Source of the DNA: Adiantum capillus-veneris
Taxonomy: Eukaryota > Streptophyta > Polypodiopsida > Polypodiales > Pteridaceae
Assembly: GCA_014529385.2 (NCBI GenBank)
Contig: CM043962.1
Coordinates: 49,440,098-49,504,097 of the forward strand
Length of the DNA stretch: 64,000 nucleotides
Direction of reading: 5' to 3'
Positions 50,840 through 60,294 of the stretch are shown piece after piece. Every line of letters begins with the position of its first letter. The first letter of the stretch is position 1. Position numbers and translations under genes: made by a program. The notes under the pieces are model-generated. The model did no database searches. It saw only the letters and a list, made by a program, of their open reading frames with translations, and was not told the DNA's origin.

Positions 50840-51861
50840 ATGTGTGGGTTACTAGCAAATCAAGGCATATTTGGAGAGACCGCTAGTAGAGTATCCACAG
50901 AAGAGAATGTGAATCAAGGCGACCACTTGGACACTATCTTTGAAGAAGTCTTAGACACTTTTTTTACACAATCAACATCTGAAATGTCTTCCTATTCGAC
51001 TCATTCAAGAACCGAAACGACAATGCGATATAAGCACATACTCACCTTTTATAAGACTAATTGCCATGGAGCTCAGGTTTACCTAGATCCTAATGAAGAG
51101 TATGCTATTCGCATTGATGACCATGACATAGAGTTTGAAGAGGAAATTAGGGCAAACAAACGAGGAAAAATGTATATGGATCAAACCAAAACTCAGTATT
51201 TACAAGTTGAAAACCCTAATGTGATAGACAAACGGGGCTAGAAGTAAATACCATAATTCCGCATATGGCAGCAAAAGAAGGACCACCGACTTTAGAATTT
51301 GAGGGATACAATCAAGCTGATTTGAAGCCTTTGAAATGGCTTAGCACGGATAATATTAAGATCGGAGTCTATTGTTGGGAGGATAGAAATTTCAAAGATC
51401 TTCTATGGACTTCTCATGCCAAATCAGAACACTTAATGCCCATGAAGATCATCTATATCTTAAAAATCAAAGACAAGAGTTTAGCAGATCTACCAACCTA
51501 CCTATTTAGGGATTGTTATAACAGTAACTTTGTTATGATGAGTCCTGAGGAGGTGGAACAGACCAAATACCAAGGGTACTCCATAAGGGATTGGATATTG
51601 GGCCAAGGACCAGAAACTATTCCAAGAGATAAACTCCACGAGAGATCTTTTGACAGTAATGTTAAAAAACCCAAAACTACCTCATCACAAAGAAAATCAG
51701 GTGACACTAAAGCCAGTCCAAGGCTACATGAGTCATTATTTCCAACAGGCCAACAACTGCCAGGATACCTGGAGTTGAACCAAATAGACATATCAGACCA
51801 GCTGCTTTTCAAAAATGGGTCAGAAAATACATTGGATCTGGGGATCCATATGACCAATTAG
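50840..51861 (+). pseudogene. J ORF1 relative
   Basis: Two frames (50840-51241 and 51265-51861) separated by a stop near 51239. Similarity to T1 ORF1 is seen in STEENVNQGDHLDTIFEE versus STEGSVNQSWVQPLEPIFEG, in AQVYLDPNEEYAIRIDDHDI versus AKIYKDGMDRYCVKIEERPS, in TQYLQVENPNVIDK versus MYLVVLNPNIVDK, and in LSTDNIKIGVYCW versus INTDNIYVGLYKY. The last third overlaps the gag start in another frame (KYIGSGDPYDQLASFKQVLR), as in T1. Function unknown. Confidence 0.72.
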
Positions 51862-51883
51862 CAAGCTTTAAACAAGTGCTAAG
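50840..51883 (+). mobile_element. J: Tat-like fragment carrying an ORF1 relative and gag start
   Basis: Plus-strand fragment covering the ORF1 equivalent and the first codons of gag (51818-51883), then fused to chromovirus K. No LTR or PBS is seen upstream, so only a piece is present. Confidence 0.75.
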
Positions 51884-52074
51884 ATGTTTCAATCCCCTTT
51901 AGGGTAGACTGAATCCCTCTATGCCGTGCATAAGGAGGAGCATGAGATTCATACATTACTGGCTCACTAGGTTAGCAAGCTTTAAACAAGTGCTAAGATG
52001 TTTCAATCCCCTTTAGGGTAGACTGAATCCCTCTATGCCGTGCATAAGGAGGAGCATGAGATTCATACATTACT
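51858..52074. repeat. 114-bp offset tandem duplication at the J/K junction
   Basis: 51858-51960 is repeated identically at 51972-52074. The unit contains the J gag end plus the first ~77 bp of K, so it formed after the junction. An 11-bp inverted repeat (GGCTCACTAGG at 51961-51971, CCTAGTGAGCC at 52081-52091) sits at the ends. Confidence 0.93.
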
Positions 52075-52862
52075 TTCTCACCTAGTGAGCCAGTAACACA
52101 TAGTCTATTGCCATAGAGAAGATAACCATCTTGTAAAGTAAATGGTTCCTCTTTCTTCCCTAGTGCAAGGGCTAAAATCACATCTTTGAAATCGGGATCA
52201 ATAGCATACTCATCTATCATAGAAGATAGATCACTGTGAGTTGCTATGGAAACCATATTCACTCTCGGCCGTCTTGAGAGTGCATCGGCTACTTGATTAT
52301 GCTTGCCAGCAATGTGAGAAATATGAGAATGAAAGTGCAAAAGGAAATTTTCCCACCTCATTTGTTTGTCAAAGAGCTTGGTCTACATCATGAATTACTT
52401 AAGACTCTGGTGATCCGTTCGCAAAATGAAAGGAGTCCCCAATAAATAGTGCTTCCATGAGTCTAAGGCATGTAGAACTGCAAGGAGTTCCTTTTCATAT
52501 ATGCCTAGAGCTTGCTCAACAGGGTCAAGCCTTTGACTTTCATAGCCTATGGCGTGCCCTTGTTGAAGCAAAACAGCTCCAAGGCAATCACCACAAGCAT
52601 CCCATTGGACCTCAAATGGCTTTGAGAGATCCAATAGTGTAAGCACAGGTTGAGAGATAAGCTTTTCAAAAGCATTGTTCTCTTTGGAAGACCATGTGTA
52701 CCTAACATTTTTCTTTGTTAGGTCATGTAATGGTCTTGCTATTAGTGAGAACTTTTCTATGAAGCGTCTATAGTATGCGCACATACCTATAAAGCTTCTT
52801 AACTCATGAAGATTCCTTGGTTTAGGCCATAATTTTATTACCTCTAACTTTGATGGATCCAT
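51884..52862 (-). pseudogene. K RNase H and integrase zinc region
   Basis: RT/RNase H connection (MDPSKLEVIKLWPKPRNLHE, CAYYRRFIEKF) and RNase H (PFEVQWDACGDCLGAVLLQQ, YEKELLAVLHALDSWKHYL, LRTDHQSLK). After a break at ~52390 comes the start of the zinc region (SHIAGKHNQVADALSRRPRV, DLSSMIDEYAIDPDFKDV, RHRGIQSTLKGIE), truncated at 51884. Confidence 0.87.
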
Positions 52863-52906
52863 TTGGATGCCATCTTTGAGATAATGTGACCTAAATATTG
52901 AATCTC

Positions 52907-53525
52907 TTATAAGAAAAATTCACTTTTCTTTCGATTAACATAAATTTTATTCTCTCTTAGAACTTGAAATATTACCTGGAGGTGTTGCTTGCGTTCTTCT
53001 AATGAATTAGAGTAGATGATGATATCATCAAAGAACAATCTAGTAAAGGTTCGGTGAGGCCTGAATAGCTTCTCCATCAAGCGGTTGAATGTGGCTGGTG
53101 CATTGGTCAAGCCAAAAGGCATGACAATGTATTCGTAAAGACCAAACGTAGTGCGAAAGGCGGTCATTACAATGTCTTGATCAACTATCCTTATTTGATG
53201 ATAGCACTTTTTAGGTCAATCCTACTGAAGTAGGTGGACCCTTGTAGCTTATCAAATAGGTCTTCTACCCGTGGAACGGGAAACCTATTTTTGATAGTGA
53301 TCCTATTTACTGCTCTATAGTTGACACACATATGATATGTGCCATCTTTCTTTTGAACTAGTAGCACAGGAGAACAAAATGGAGATGAGCTAGGCCTAGC
53401 CATGCCCTTCTCAACTAACTCATGCACTTGCTCCATAATCTCCTCTTGTTGAGCTTGAGAAAATCTATAAGGAGGTTTGTTAGGCGGTGAGCTTCCTGGA
53501 AGAAGTTCAATTGCATGGTCATCAT
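52907..53525 (-). pseudogene. K reverse transcriptase
   Basis: [31 protein letters not shown] (then a 1-bp frame break near 53205), YEYIVMPFGLTNAPATF and RLFFDDIIIYSNS. The polymerase Asp pair is kept. Frame breaks near 52905 and 53205 disable it. Confidence 0.88.
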
Positions 53526-53529
53526 TACC

Positions 53530-54130
53530 TCATTTAGGAGGTAGCTCACAAGGGATGTCGTCAATAAAGACATCCTGAAACCCCTTGAGAAAATTGGATA
53601 ACTCTAATTCCTTTTGATTGTGTATATTTTCTTTTGCTAAAACACTAGGTTCATTTTGAGAATCTTTAACAAAAATCATGTACACGGAAATAGAGCTCTT
53701 TATTGACTTCTTGAAAGCTTGGGTATGTACAATGGGAATAGTGTTACCCATTTCCTTAGCATCTATATACATATCTTTTTCCCTGAACTTAAAGGAGATT
53801 CTCCTTTCAGGGAATTTAACATTGGTAGCCATGCGATCAAACCATGGTGCCCCTAGTATTACATCCTCATGCTTGAGAGGAGAGATAAAAAAGTCCTCTT
53901 TGTCCACATAGCTTTGGACATGGAGCCTCAATTTCCCGATTAAGGGAGTGACTGAAGCTTCTTGCCCCTTGAAAGCACCATCTGCGGGTAGGACATCTCC
54001 CATCTCGTAGGCTTGTATGTCTAGCTTGGTGGCCAACTCTATAGATATAAAATTGTGAGTAGAGCCAGGGTCAAAGAGAATAAAAGCATCATGTTCTCTT
54101 ACCTTTCCCCAAGCATGGCATAGAGGAGAT
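53530..54130 (-). pseudogene. K retropepsin
   Basis: Protease with FDPGSTHNFISIELATKLD around 54020-54080 (Asp-Pro-Gly), then ATKLDIQAYEMGDVLP, VTPLIGKLRLHVQSYVDKED, ILGAPWFDRMATNVKFPERR and FLKGFQDVFIDDIP. Open from 54036 to 53530. Confidence 0.85.
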
Positions 54131-54460
54131 CCTTTGTGGTGAATTTACTCCTCTTGGATTGCGACCAAGGTAGCTCTAGGAGGTTCATGGCGGGTGTTCT
54201 TTTAGGGACAAGCGCGGTACGCATGCCCTTGCTCACCACACTTGAAACAACGGTTATCCTTGCGATAATGCTCAAGCTCTTCAGGAGAGAGTTTATTTTT
54301 GCCTTTATAAGCTCCCTTCTCTTTAGCTTTGTTGGGGTTGCCCTTAGGAGACTTTTGGACATTGTCCTTCCCCTTAGGCTCATTGGAACCCTTGTTTTCC
54401 GTGGGCTTAGAATTTCTTTTAGCCCCTGTTTGGAAATTGATTCGAGAGGCCACCATAGTG
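54099..54460 (-). pseudogene. K gag C-terminal half
   Basis: Begins inside gag at TMVASRINFQTGAKRN. It has a Lys-rich linker and an intact zinc knuckle CFKCGEQGHAYRAC (CX2CX4HX4C), then a frame change toward the protease. The N-terminal half was lost at the junction with L. Confidence 0.85.
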
Positions 54461-55722
54461 CTTTGCAAGCGGAAGTTACTCAACAATGTCGCGCTTATGG
54501 GACTTCCCTTCCTCTCCTAGAGGAGAGAGATCTTAGGAGGTCTCTTCAAAAGAAGACTCTCTCCCATACGAGAAGAGGAATCCAAAGAGCAAGAAAGCAA
54601 TGAAACTTTAAGTTCCTCTGAAGATGTGGCTCCACGTAGACGGCAGTCTAAACAATTGCCAACTCCTCCAAGAGGAAAAGATCAACACATAGTCCTTCTC
54701 CTCAACATTTTGAAAGGGAAGAGAGGAAACAAAGGAAGAAAAGGGCAAGAAAGAGGTCACCCTCTTCTCCTTCTTCTTCACCTTCCTCCTCTTCCTACAA
54801 AATCTATGGCTGTTCTCCTAGAGAATACAAGAGAAAAGGACATCGCAAATCATACCCTACATGGCGAAGGTCACAAAAGCTCAAGAAGTTCAAAGAGGGA
54901 GAAAAGAGTATCTCTTTCCTCACCTATGATGGCACCTTTGGTGCCACCGACAAAGTATTGGCCTTCATCCAGCAATTTGATGCGGCCTTTGGAGACGAGG
55001 GCTTCACGGAGTCCTCCAAGCTACACCATGTAGCTATGCACTTCCAAAAATTGGCTCGCCAATGGTGGGCTAGCCTTCGTGGCAAAGGCGAAGCCCCAAA
55101 GACATGGAAAACTCTACGAGTTTCCATCATGAAGCAATTTCTTGCAAGCGATGCAAAGGACAAAGTGCTCACTAAATGGGGCAATTTGAAGCTTCTCTCT
55201 CATAAGTCTATCCACAAATATGTAGACAAGTTTTGGGATTTACATCTCAAGGCTATTGTGTTCCAAATGATGCCGAGAAAAAGCAACAATTCTATGCGGG
55301 ATTACCTGAAGAGATGGCCGAATACGTCAACTCTCAATGGCCTGGTTTTATTTACCGAAGTAATCCATCACACCGTTATTGCTTCACGCATCAATTTCCA
55401 ACAAGGGGCTAGACGGAATTTCAAGCCCATGGAAAAAAAAGACAAAATTGATGCAAAGGGGAAATCCAATGCCCAAAATTCTTCCCAAGGCACTTCGAAC
55501 AAAAACAACAACAATCGGTCCAAGGAGAATGGAGTTTACAAAGGCAAAAACAAGTTGTCTCCTGAAGAGCTTGAAGATTTTTGCAAGGACCATCAGTGTT
55601 TTAAGTGTGGGAAGCAAGGACATGGCTATCGTTCTTGCCCCAAGAAAAATGCTCGCAATGAGACTCCTAGGGCTTCCACCATCAAAAGTCATCATCTCTC
55701 TCCTATGCTTGGGGAAAGGTAA
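54461..55722 (+). pseudogene. L gag
   Basis: Starts within the Gag N-terminal region (EVTQQCRAYGTSLPLLEERD). After an Arg/Ser-rich stretch with frame breaks, a 254-codon open piece (54958-55722) carries the Gag core (QQFDAAFGDEGFTESSKLHH, RQWWASLRGKGEAPKTWKTL, KSIHKYVDKFWD) and the zinc knuckle CFKCGKQGHGYRSC. This is the best preserved Gag of the family here. Confidence 0.88.
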
Positions 55723-56218
55723 GGGAGCATGATGCCTTCATCCTGTTTGACCCTGGCTCTACTCACAACTTCATATCAATGGAGTTGGCCACCAAGTTAG
55801 GCATTCAAGCTTTCGAGATGGGAGATATTGTAAGGACTGACACAGCTTTCAAGGGACAGCAAGCCTCTATTACTCCCTTGATTGGGAAGTTGAGGCTCCA
55901 TGTCCAAAGCTATGTCGACAAAGAAGACTTTTTCATCTCTCCTCTCCAACACGAGGATGCTATCCTAGGGGCGCCATGGCTTGATCGCATGGCTGCCAAC
56001 ATGAAGTTCCCTGAAAGGAGAATCTACTTCACCTACAAGGGAAAGAACATGTATATAGATGCTAGTGAGTGTGGTCGCACTATACCACTAGTAAATCCTC
56101 CTGCTTTAGATAAATCAATGAAGAGCTCAATTTTTGCGTACATGATTTTTGTCAAAGAGTCCCTAAAAGATCCTAATGTTTATCAAATGTAAATGGTAGG
56201 AATCAAGAAGAGTTATAC
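55723..56218 (+). pseudogene. L retropepsin
   Basis: FDPGSTHNFISMELATKLGI (Asp-Pro-Gly at 55748-55760), then ITPLIGKLRLHVQSYVDKED, ILGAPWLDRMAANMKFPERR and MYIDASECGRTIPLV. One frame change lies between gag and the protease start; otherwise open to 56192. Confidence 0.87.
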
Positions 56219-57060
56219 TTGTCTAATTTTCTAAAAGGATTCCAAGATGTGTTCATCGATGATATTTCTATACACTTACCTCCAAAACGAGGGGATGATG
56301 ACCATCAGATTGAGCTCCTACCAGGAAGCTCACCGCCTAACAAGCCTCCTTATCAAGTTTCTCAAGCTCAACAAGAGGAGATCATGAGGCAAGTACCATA
56401 ATTGGTTGACAAAGGGATGGTGAGGCCTAGCTCCTCTCCCTTTTGTTCTCCAGTCCTTTTGGTGTAAAAGAAAGATGGTACATACAGTATGTGTGTGGAC
56501 TATCGAGCACTAAACCATATCACTGTCAAAAACAAATTTCCCGTGCCTCAGGTAGAAGCTCTGTTTGATAAGCTACAAGGTTCTACCTACTTCAGTAGGA
56601 TTGACCTTAAAAGTGGCTATCATCAAATAAGGATAGTGGATGAAGATATCCTAAAGACCGCATTTGGCACAACGTTTGGTCTTTATGAATATCTAGTCAT
56701 GCCCTTTGGCTTGACTAATGCACCGGCCACGTTCAATCGTATAATGGAGAAAATCTTTAAACCCTACCACAAATTCACTGGAGTGTTCTTTGATGATATC
56801 ATCATCTACTCCAAGTCTTTGAAGGAACATAAGCAACATCTCCAAGTGATTTTTCAAGCATTGAGGGAGAACAAGCTTTTTCTCAACCAAAAGAAAAGGG
56901 AATTTTTCTTTCAAGAGATTCAATACCTAGGTCATATTATCTCTCAAGATGGTATCTGTAAGGATCCATCGAAGTTAGAGGTAATAAAAGCATGGCCTAA
57001 TCCAAGGAATCTACATGAGCTAAGAAGCTTTATTGGTATGTGTACATACCAAAATTTTCT
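56219..57060 (+). pseudogene. L reverse transcriptase
   Basis: FLKGFQDVFIDDIS; two in-frame stops in the primer-grip-side region (56398 and 56464); then an open RT core from 56489: [65 protein letters not shown] and YLGHIISQDGICKDPSKLEV. The active-site residues are present. Confidence 0.9.
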
Positions 57061-57221
57061 CAAATAGCAGGACCATTACATGATTCAAGGAATGGCCTAA
57101 TAGCATGTCCTAATCCAAGGAATCTACATGAGCTAAGAAGATTTATTGGTATGTGTACATACTCAAAATTTTCTCAAATAGCAGGACCATTACATGATTT
57201 AGCTAAGAAGAACGTTAAGTA
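56996..57221. repeat. 113-bp tandem duplication in L
   Basis: The segment beginning CCTAATCCAAGGAATCTACA at 56996 recurs at 57109. It adds a second copy of the RT/RNase H connection and shifts the frame. The first copy's right end is altered (ATTCAAGGAATGGCC). Confidence 0.9.
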
Positions 57222-57661
57222 TTTATGGACTGCTAAGCAGCAAAGTGCTTTTGACAAGCTCAAAGAAAGCTTACCTCCCAACCATTCCTCATGCTTTCGG
57301 ATCTCTCAAAGCCATTTGAGGTCCAATGTGACGCTTGTGGTGATTGCCTTGGAGCAGTCTTGCTTCAAGAAGGGCATGCCATAGTATATGAGAGCCGAAG
57401 GCTCCATACAGATGAATGAGTCTTGGGCATTTATGAGAAAGAGCTTTTAGTTGTTCTACATGTCCTAGACACATGGAAGCACTACTTGTTGGGGACTCCA
57501 TTCATTCTACGAAAAGACCACCAAAGTCCCAAGTACTTCATGACACAAACCAAACTTTTCTACAAACAAATGAGGTGGACAAATTTCCTTTCACAATTTA
57601 ATTTTCATATTGCTCACATTGCTGGTAAGCACAATCAAGTGGCCGATGCACTTTCACGATG
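57222..57661 (+). pseudogene. L RNase H
   Basis: PFEVQCDACGDCLGAVL-type text broken by frame changes (57222-57420), then IYEKELLVVLHVLDTWKHYL, GTPFILRKDHQSPK and FHIAHIAGKHNQVADALSR, ending at a TGA (57659-57661) after CGA. Confidence 0.82.
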
Positions 57662-57677
57662 ACCAAAAGTTAATGCG

Positions 57678-58620
57678 GTGTCTATAGCTACTCATAATGA
57701 TCTATCTTCTATGATAGATGAGTATGCTACTGACCCTGACTATAGAGACATAATGTCAGTCCTTGCTTTAGGGAAGAAAGAGGAACCATTTGCCTTGCAA
57801 GATGGTTATCTTCTCCACGGCAATAGGCTATGTGTTACCCACTCCCTTCGTGAGAAAGTCATGCATGACTCCCATGCTCCTCCCTATGCGGGGTGTAGAG
57901 GCATTCAACCTACTCTCTGAGGAGAAGAAACGTACTTCTATTGGCCTACCATGAAAGTGGCATACAAGAGTATGTTTCAAAATGTGTAGTATGCCAAAAG
58001 ACCGAGTATGATAGAGGGAAGCAACCTGGATTACTTAAGCCATTGCCTATCCCAAATTCACCACGGGAGAGTATATGCATGGATTTTATCTTTGGATTAC
58101 CTAAGTCTATCCATGGGAATACGGGAATATGGACAACAGTCAACAGATTTAGCAAGCAAGTACACTTTATTCTTGTCAAAAAGACTATTAAGGCACACCA
58201 AATGGCAACTCTCTTCATATCACAGATTTTCAAACACCATGGATTACCAACATCCATCATGTCAGATAGAGATCCTAGAATGACCAGTAATAAGGTCTCT
58301 TTGAAAATCTAGGAACAAGATTGAATTTCTCTTCATCCTATCATCCACAAACGGATGGCCAAAGTGAGATAGCCAATTTTACAATACTCGATCTACTAAA
58401 GATGTATGTTACAGAAGTAGATCAACGCTCACAATGGGAAAAGTACTTACCTCTTGTAGAGTATACCTACAATAATACTGTACATACTTCTACAGGAAAA
58501 GCACCTTTTGTAATAATTGAGGGAATACCTAAAATTCCCTTACTACTTAAAGTACATGGGAAGATCTTCGCTGCCGATGAGTATAGTCGTGACCTACAAG
58601 AATCTTTTTGAAAGATTAAG
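57678..58620 (+). pseudogene. L integrase
   Basis: DLSSMIDEYATDPDYRDIMS, PPYAGCRGIQPTL, a break near 57918, KCVVCQ, CMDFIFGLPKSIHG, IMSDRDPRM (then a short deletion where NNFWKGLF should be), and YHPQTDGQSEIANF. Asp-Asp-Glu residues are present but the frame is broken at 57918, 58290 and 58610. Confidence 0.88.
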
Positions 58621-59125
58621 GAGGCTATATCCATCTCTCAATAAAGGCAAAAAGCTGCTACTGACAAGCACACAACGGCCCTAACGTTCAAAGAAAATGA
58701 TTGGGTCTTTCTTAAGTTTCCTAAGGCTCGATTGAGGAAAACGAGGGGCAAAAATCCTACAGGCTATCAAAAGTATTATGCTAAGCTAGCAAAAAGATAC
58801 TCTGGTCCTTTCCAAATCTTGAAGCCCATCAATGAGATGGCTTACCAACTCAAGTTGCCCAACCATTGGCTCATACACAATGCTTTTCATGTGACCCTAC
58901 TTAAGCCCTACAAAAAGGAGAGCCACCAAGTGAACCAATTATTGACCCTCCCAAAATTGAAGACCAAGAAGAGGTGCTACAACCCGAAGCTATCCTTCGG
59001 CATGAAGACAAGGTAGTACGACATGGTAAGATTATCCAACGGTATCTTATTAAGTTCAAAAATTATCCTTTTGAAGATGCTAGATGGATGCAAGGAATAC
59101 AGTTTAAGGATAGTATAATGCTACA
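58621..59125 (+). pseudogene. L integrase tail and chromodomain
   Basis: Encodes [40 protein letters not shown] and HNAFHVTLLKPYK. After a frame shift follow LQPEAILRHEDKV, VRHGKIIQRYLIKFKNYPFE and ARWMQGIQF, a chromodomain-like fold (hydrophobic strand, YLIKFKNYP, DARW). This defines the family as a chromovirus. Confidence 0.8.
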
Positions 59126-59480
59126 TTAGAGTAAGCAAATGTACAAATTTCTTTTAAATGACCAATATTTTTGTCTTATAAGACTAGTTCTCTTTTCATT
59201 TTGCACAAATTTAAATAGTTTGCATGCTTACAATCATGTTTGTGATGACGACGTCTCTCAAACACCAAGTAGAACTTGTCACTCTACTTGCGGGAGAATG
59301 AAATGGACTAAAGAGCATACATGTTTGCGGCAGCTATGTCTCCCAAGCACCAAATGGATTAGTCATCCATCTTGGAAAGATGTCGTAGGGTAAAAAGGGA
59401 TCCTCTACCCTCTAAGCAAGATTGACTAATGACTAAGGCTTGATCTCTTCTACCTCATAGTCGAGGATGACTATGATTTC
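59126..59480 (+). other. L 3' non-coding region
   Basis: Conserved with B and H; no ORF. Confidence 0.65.
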
Positions 59481-59490
59481 AAGAGAGAGG
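59481..59490 (+). other. L polypurine tract
   Basis: AAGAGAGAGG three bases before the LTR start TGTCATAATATC. Confidence 0.8.
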
Positions 59491-59493
59491 TAA

Positions 59494-60000
59494 TGTCATA
59501 ATATCTAATATCTAACCAACCCAAATGTCTTTCTCATATTAAATTGATCATTTAATGTGGGAGAATAAATGGGAACAAGGGTTAGGATATAGACATGTGC
59601 TTATAGATCTTTTTACAACACGGGGCCAATGGTAAAGGGGCCCAAATGAGAGATGGTCGGTCAAAGAGCAAGGCTAACCAATGGAGCTTAAAGACCTTAG
59701 GGTTAGCTTCATTAAAGACCTCCAAAGGTTAGTGTTAAAAGTCCTTTGACCTTAGGTAAGCTACGGTTGAGCTTGAGGTGGGAACCCGGCCCAAGCTTGA
59801 GTTGCTTCTCGTGCTTGATGACTAAGGCGCTTGATGTCCTTGTCGTGCTTGATGACTAAGGCGCTTGAGGTGCTTGTCATGCTTGATGGCTAAGATGTTT
59901 GAGGTGCTTGTCGTGCTTGCCAACTATTGAGGTGCTTGTGGGAGCACTACCCAAGCTTGAGGTGCTTTGTCACGCTTGCTAACTAAGGTGCTTGGGGATA
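59494..60000 (+). repeat. L 3' LTR, truncated
   Basis: The first ~510 bp match the B 3' LTR start and, inverted, F. It is lost at the copia M boundary near 60000. Confidence 0.82.
59790..60000. repeat. ~34-bp minisatellite in the L LTR
   Basis: Six or so imperfect units of GCTTGAGGTGCTTGTCGTGC plus TTGATGACTAAGGC. Units are also seen in the F LTR (30798-30860, inverted) and, more diverged, in the B LTR. Confidence 0.85.
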
Positions 60001-60001
60001 A

Positions 60002-60232
60002 GGTGTGAAAAAGTCAACAATGATCCCTACAAGTGATGAAGCAAGATCTGTGAAGGAGAAGCTGTGGGTAGGGAGAAAGAGCACACAGACACACGTATGG
60101 AAGGGGGTGAGCCAAAGATTAAGGTCCCCAATAATAATGTACACATATATTGAAGAGTGGCTCAAGTGTACTATACACTTGGGTTAGTAGCAGTTAGATG
60201 GGCGGCCAGACATGGCCAGCATAAACCCAACA
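60002..60232 (-). repeat. M 3' LTR
   Basis: On the minus strand it starts TGTTGGGTTTATGCTGGCC right after the PPT. The far end, near 60002-60004, is only inferred from the break with L. Confidence 0.6.
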
Positions 60233-60233
60233 A

Positions 60234-60244
60234 TCTCCCACTTG
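60234..60244 (-). other. M polypurine tract
   Basis: Minus-strand AAGTGGGAGAT, a typical copia PPT, just before TGTTGGG. Confidence 0.85.
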
Positions 60245-60294
60245 ATGGCCAATGTGAGAGGCCAAAAGAGAGAATGAATGAGTAAGTCTCTATC

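Larger units (their letters stand above)
51884..54460 (-). mobile_element. K: chromovirus fragment, head to head with L
   Basis: Minus-strand fragment with the second half of gag, protease, RT, RNase H and the integrase start. No LTRs. The 5' side is fused to L at about 54460, the 3' side to J at about 51884. Confidence 0.88.
54461..60000 (+). mobile_element. L: chromovirus, lacks 5' LTR and gag start
   Basis: Plus-strand element from gag (54461) through protease, RT, RNase H, integrase, chromodomain, PPT and part of the 3' LTR. Several stops look like C-to-T changes (for example TGA at 57659-57661 where relatives have an Arg codon). The 3' LTR is cut near 60000 by copia M. Confidence 0.9.
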
